A stretch of DNA of 5,148 nt, taken from the NCBI GenBank assembly GCA_947628385.1, contig CANQZS010000140.1, positions 1 through 5,148 on the forward strand, given 5' to 3'. Positions 1 through 5,148 of the stretch are shown one piece after another. The translations under genes were made by a program, and so were the position numbers. The notes beneath the pieces were generated by a model. It saw only the letters and a list, made by a program, of their open reading frames with translations. It was not told where the DNA came from and ran no database searches. Source of the DNA: an uncultured Clostridia bacterium (GTDB lineage: Bacteria; Bacillota; Clostridia; Oscillospirales; Ruminococcaceae). Every line of letters begins with the position of its first letter. Within the stretch, counting starts at the first letter, position 1.

Positions 1-1845
1 GGCGATGTCACTTATGATTATCTCCTCGGCGAGGGCTTCGATCTGGTCACAAGCGTTGAATATAACGAGGAAAACAAAAAAGCAAGAGGTATACTCATAA
101 GCGAACCGTACCTTTCAAGCCGTAAGGTGATCGTCGCAAGAGATGATCTGGATTTCAGATACGGCGCAAACCTTACCGCGGCTGTTTCCACAGGCTCGCA
201 AACGCTCAAAAAGGTGCTTTCGTCAATGTTCCCGAGCTTTGAGCTTAAGGATTACGATAATATATCGGAATGTCTCGACGCCGTTAAATCGGGCGATGCC
301 GATGTTCTAATACAGAACCAGTATGTTGTGGAATACTGGCTCGCAAAGCCTAAATATGAAAAGCTTAAGGTCATACCGATCACGGGTCTTGACGATAAGC
401 TCTGCTTTTCGGCTGTAGTAGTGTTTGATGACAGCGAGGGTCCCTCTCAGGAAGAGGGTCAGATACTGATAGATATTCTTGATAAGGTCATATCACAAAT
501 AAGCAATGACGAGATCGGAAGCTATACGATACAGGGCGTAATGGAAAATCAGTACAATTATACGTTTTCCGACTTTATGAGCCGCTATCGTTATGCGCTT
601 ATCGTGCTTTCACTATTGCTTGTGGTGATAGTGATCCTGTTTATCATGCTTGCCCGTCAGCGCATACGCTTTGCGGAAAGCAGAGCCGATGCAAGGATCA
701 AGGGGCAGTTCCTGTCTACGATGAGCCACGAGATACGCACTCCTCTTAACGGTCTTATCGGGCTCAACTATCTCATGTCCCAGAAGCTTGATGATAAAGA
801 AAAGCTTGAAGAGTATATAGAAAAATCCTCCACTACGGCAAAATATCTGCTGTCGCTTGTGAACGACATTCTCGATTCCTCAAAGCTTGAAGAGGATAAA
901 ATGGAAATGCTCAGGCAGCCGGTGGATCTGAATTTCGTGCTTGACGCGGTGGGCGCTATGGAACAAGCTTCTATGGCGGAAAAAAATATCGTTTATCATC
1001 TGCACGCAAACATTAAGTATCCGTATATTATCGGCGATGAAATACGTATACAGCAGGTCATTCTGAATCTGCTCGATAATGCAAGAAAATTTACAAATAT
1101 GGGAGGCTTTGTGGAGCTTTCTGCCGATCAGGAAAAAACCGAGGATAATAAGATCCTTACCAGTATAGTGATCTCAGACACGGGAAAGGGAATGAGCGAG
1201 GAATTCCAGAAAAAGATCTTCGATGTATTTTCCCGTGAGCTTGATACGGTCTCCAAGGGCAATCAGGGGACCGGTCTCGGACTTTCCATAAGCCGCAGAC
1301 TGGCGCGTCTTATGGGCGGAGATATTACCTGCGTCAGCAAGAAAGACGAAGGAAGCTCCTTTACGTTCACCTTTATTGCCGAGGAGGCTGATCCATGCGA
1401 AAAGCTGACTGTGCAGAATATCCCGCAAGGCACCAAGCTTCCACGCATACTTGTTGCGGAGGATAACGAGCTTAACGGCGAGATAATACAGGAGCTTCTG
1501 AAAAGCGTAGGATTTGAAGTAGAGCTTGCGGAAAACGGAAAGAAAGCTCTTGAAAAATTTTCAGGCTCCGAGGCAGGAACGTTCGGGGCAGTGCTTATGG
1601 ATCTTCTCATGCCGGAAATGGACGGTTTTGAGACTGCAAAGGCGATACGCGCTCTTGACCGAGCCGATGCGAAAACAGTTCGTATATTTGCTTGTACGGC
1701 GAATTCCTTTGTTGAGGAAAGGGACAAGGCATTTGCGTGCGGAATGGACGATTTTATAGCAAAGCCGGTAGACATAGACGAGCTGCTCAGGAAGCTTTAT
1801 ATGCTTATACCGGCATCTGACGATGCGGACGGCGGTCATATTTAA
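1..1845 (+). CDS. Hybrid sensor histidine kinase/response regulator with solute-binding-type sensor domain (5' end missing)
   Basis: The frame is open from base 1, so the gene begins before the window; 614 residues are visible. The GTG at 127 lies inside the sensor domain and is not a credible start. Domains in window numbering: residues 1 to about 175 resemble the C-terminal part of a family 3 extracellular solute-binding domain; one hydrophobic helix at about 197-217; HisKA with MSHEIRTPLNG and the phospho-acceptor His243; HATPase with N-box Asn356/Asn360, G1 box DTGKG from Asp393 and G2 box GTGLGL at 423-428; receiver from about 482 with acidic pair Glu487/Asp488, phospho-acceptor Asp534, Thr566 and Lys588. 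All catalytic residues are present. By family knowledge, an extracytoplasmic ligand would control autophosphorylation, with phosphate passing to the receiver. No HPt or DNA-binding domain follows the receiver, so the output must go through another protein. The ligand cannot be read from the sequence. Confidence 0.95.
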   Translation, partial: GDVTYDYLLGEGFDLVTSVEYNEENKKARGILISEPYLSSRKVIVARDDLDFRYGANLTAAVSTGSQTLKKVLSSMFPSFELKDYDNISECLDAVKSGDADVLIQNQYVVEYWLAKPKYEKLKVIPITGLDDKLCFSAVVVFDDSEGPSQEEGQILIDILDKVISQISNDEIGSYTIQGVMENQYNYTFSDFMSRYRYALIVLSLLLVVIVILFIMLARQRIRFAESRADARIKGQFLSTMSHEIRTPLNGLIGLNYLMSQKLDDKEKLEEYIEKSSTTAKYLLSLVNDILDSSKLEEDKMEMLRQPVDLNFVLDAVGAMEQASMAEKNIVYHLHANIKYPYIIGDEIRIQQVILNLLDNARKFTNMGGFVELSADQEKTEDNKILTSIVISDTGKGMSEEFQKKIFDVFSRELDTVSKGNQGTGLGLSISRRLARLMGGDITCVSKKDEGSSFTFTFIAEEADPCEKLTVQNIPQGTKLPRILVAEDNELNGEIIQELLKSVGFEVELAENGKKALEKFSGSEAGTFGAVLMDLLMPEMDGFETAKAIRALDRADAKTVRIFACTANSFVEERDKAFACGMDDFIAKPVDIDELLRKLYMLIPASDDADGGHI

Positions 1846-4800
1846 CTCAGGTTAAATATGACCGCGAATTTTTATGTAAATATCCTCATTATATTTGCAG
1901 TCAAGGCGCATAGAATGATCCCCGTAAGAAATGGCAGTATGAATGCCGTAACGGTCCATTTTATGCTCCCTGTCTCTTTTTTTATCGTCATACACGTGGT
2001 GGAACACGGAAAATGACAAAGCATGAAAATTATCGTGCATATCGCCGTTGTAATGCTCCAACCATTGTCCGTAAGAATATTCCTTAAAGAATCAAGACTT
2101 TCATATTCAACTATCTTGCCGGTGGAAAGATACATCATCAGCATTATCGGAACTACTATCTCGTTTGCGGGAAATCCTAAAATAAACGCCAGAAGTATTA
2201 CGCCGTCCAGACCGATAAATTCGGCAAACGGATCAAGCAGATCCGCACAAACGGTCAGCAGTGAACCGCCCGCAAAATGTATATTCCCAAGAAGCCATAT
2301 TAAAAGTCCTGCGGGAGCAGCTACCGCAGCGGCTCTTCCCAGAACGAATATTGTCCTGTCAAATATGGAGCGGACTATTACCTTTCCGATCTGAGGCATA
2401 CGATATGGCGGAAGCTCCAGCGCAAACGAGGAGGGAACTCCTTTCAGTATCGTGGAGGAAAGCAGCTTTGACATTAAGAATGTAAGTATGACTCCAAGAA
2501 TTATAACTCCGGTCAGTATAAGCACCGACAAAAAGCTTTTTCCGAATCCGGACGCTCCGACAGTGAAAAACATCGTAATTATTGCAATGAGCGTAGGGAA
2601 CCGTCCATTGCACGGCACAAAGCTGTTTGTAAGAATGGCTATGAGCCTTTCCCTCGGGGAATCTATTATCCGGCAGCCGGTCACTCCCGCAGCATTGCAG
2701 CCGAATCCCATCATCATGGTAAGAGCCTGCTTTCCGCAGGCGTTGGAGCGCTTGAAGTATCTGTCCAGATTAAATGCCACTCTTGGCAGGTACCCTACAT
2801 CTTCAAGTATTGTAAAAAGCGGGAAAAATATTGCCATTGGCGGGAGCATTACAGCTGTTACCCACGCGAGAACGCGATATATCCCGTCAATAAGCATACT
2901 GTTGAGCCATTCCGGAGCGTTACATTCGCAAAGGAAACCGGAAAGCTTTTCTCCAAGTGAAAATAATGCGCTGAAAAGAAGCTCAGACGGATAATTTGCA
3001 CCCTCTATCGTTATCCAGAAAATTACCAGCAGCATAGCTGCCATTATGGGAACTCCCCATATTTTATGTGTAAGGATCCTGTCTATGCGCCGATCGCGTT
3101 CATAATAGTCCTTTTTGTCAAAGGAAACACATTCGGCGGCTGTTTTTTCAGCCTTATGAACTATTGAGTTTACGATAATATCCTTTAATTCAGCGTGGGA
3201 AATATTATTTTCCGAAAGATAGCCGGCTGCCTTTGAAACGGCGGCGGAAATTTCCTCATCGGCTTCAATGTCAAAGCCAACATATTTACTTATTCCGGAA
3301 TTTAATTTTTTGTCGTTATCAAGAAGTCTTATTGCTGTCCAGCGGGAGGAAAGTTTTCCGGACAGCTTTTTTTCTATTATCGGCTGAATGATGCCGATCG
3401 CGTTTTCTATTTCGCGGGGATAGATCACCGGAGGAGCGATCCTGCTCCCATTTGATATTACCTTGGGCAGAAGCTCCATCATTTCCGGAATACCGGCGCC
3501 GCTCCTTGCGGAGGTCCCGCAGACGGGAACGCCTAATTTTTCGGAAAGCTTTTCAATATCAACGGATATTTTTTTCTTTTTGGCTTCGTCCAAAAGGTTT
3601 ACGCAAACGAGGGTGTTTCCGGTGATCTCAATGGTCTGGAGAACGAGGTTCAGGTTTCTTTCAAGGCAGGAGGCGTCACAGACTACGATCACGGCGTCGG
3701 TCCCTCCGAAGCAGATAAAATCTCTGGCGACCTCCTCCTCGGCGGAATGAGCAAGCAGGGAATACGTTCCCGGAATATCCACCATAAGGTAGCTGTTATT
3801 GCCGCAGGAGCAATGTCCCTGAGCGTTCTGAACGGTTTTTCCCGTCCAGTTGCCGGTATGCTGCTTCATTCCGGTAAGCTCATTAAAAACGGTGGATTTT
3901 CCAACGTTGGGATTTCCCGCAAGGGCGATGACTTTTTCACCATCATTTTTTTCAAGGGTAAAGCTTCCGCCGCAGGCATTTTTTCCGACGGAATTGGCGG
4001 TAAGACCCAAAACGATCACTCCTTATGTACATTTTTGCCTGTGATTTAATTGGATTTGATACATCATACTATGCCTGCCGCAGCATTAAAGTTACTGAAC
4101 GGTAAAATTGATGACCGGTATAAAAAATTAACGCTGTCTGCATACACGCAGACAGCGCAGAATGATCGGAAGAGATATTTTGATACGGATCATTTTCTCG
4201 TTTGATAATATTCGTAATCCGTCTTTTCTTTAAGACCGCCGCCTCCCTTGACGGTGTAGCTTATGCTGTCAAGATGCTTTTTAGCATACTGAACAGCCTG
4301 TACCTTGGTCTGGAATTTCCTTGCGAGAGCGTTGTCTCCCACAAGCGCGCTGCGCTTGTAGACGTATTTTCCGTCCTCTGTTTCTATGTAATAATAATTA
4401 TAGGTATCCATAGTATAGCCGCCCTTCTGCAAAAGTCATATGACCTGATCGTCAAGCGTCAGACTGTATGAAACAAGAAATTCCCTGATAAATTCCTCCG
4501 CCTCGGGAAGCTCCATGGCGTGGATCGACTCGAGAGTGGATCGCTCCGCATTGGCGAACTCGCCGTTCCCCATAAGACGTTCCTCCATGCACTTTATCAG
4601 TGCGGAAAGCTTGTCCGCAGCCTTGACTAATTTCCATAATTCAGCCTCTTCATCGGTCTTTCCGAAAAGGGGAGAATAATATTCCCTGAGATCCTCGGGA
4701 ATAAGTCCTATAAGCTTATTTTTTGCCATTTCCTCGATCCTGTCGTATTGTGCCTTTATCTCAGGATTGTAATATTTGACCGGAGTAGGAAGATCTCCGG

Positions 4801-5148
4801 TGATTATTTCGGTAACGTCGTGGTACATTGCAAGGAGAGCCGCGCGCTCCGGATCGACGTTCCCTCCGAAGCGGACGTTTCTGTACAGTGCAAGAACGTG
4901 AGCTATAAATGCAGTTTCAAGGCTATGCTCGCTTATATTTTCGGGCATGGTGCTGCGCATAAGTCCCCATCTGCTTATATATTTCATTCTTGAAATTATC
5001 GCAAAAAATTTACTTTCCATAACAGATCCCTCTGGAAATTTATTTCCGGCATATAAGTTATTTAGTCTGTCGAAAAAGTGATTACTATTTTGCGCGAAGC
5101 GCAAAATATAAAGCTGGTCAAGCTGAGCACAGCTTGCGGATTCCAAAG

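Overview
The window looks like ordinary chromosomal DNA from an anaerobic Firmicute of the Clostridia, most likely close to Ruminococcus / Oscillospiraceae. The reasons are a moderate, slightly AT-rich composition, strong AGGAGG-type ribosome binding sites, a TTG start, a hybrid sensor kinase with a solute-binding-type input domain, and a clostridial-style FeoB. This placement is inferred from family resemblance only.

Layout: (1) Bases 1-1845 on the + strand hold the 3' part of a membrane hybrid histidine kinase: the end of an extracytoplasmic solute-binding-like domain, one membrane helix, HisKA, HATPase and a C-terminal receiver. Its 5' end lies outside the window. (2) A perfect 15-bp hairpin plus T-tract at 1832-1873 separates it from the convergent gene that follows. 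(3) Bases 1872-4010 on the - strand encode a complete ferrous-iron transporter FeoB, with its own leader at about 4011-4120 and no feoA or feoC beside it. (4) An intrinsic terminator at 4122-4157 (- strand) closes a two-gene unit further right. (5) That unit is yfbR, an HD-domain 5'-deoxynucleotidase (4436-5020, -), followed 24 bp downstream by a small tyrosine-rich protein of unknown function (4190-4411, -). (6) The region upstream of yfbR (5021-5148) has no gene that I accept. It holds two inverted repeats that look like a dispersed intergenic repeat, and the reading frame of yfbR happens to be open through them.

The three units (sensor kinase; iron transport; nucleotide metabolism) appear to be transcribed independently, and nothing shows that they act together. 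I found no convincing undescribed system. The points most worth a second look are the small Tyr-rich protein paired with yfbR, the divergent pore motifs of the stand-alone FeoB, the palindromic element upstream of yfbR, and two start codons that a longest-ORF rule would place wrongly.
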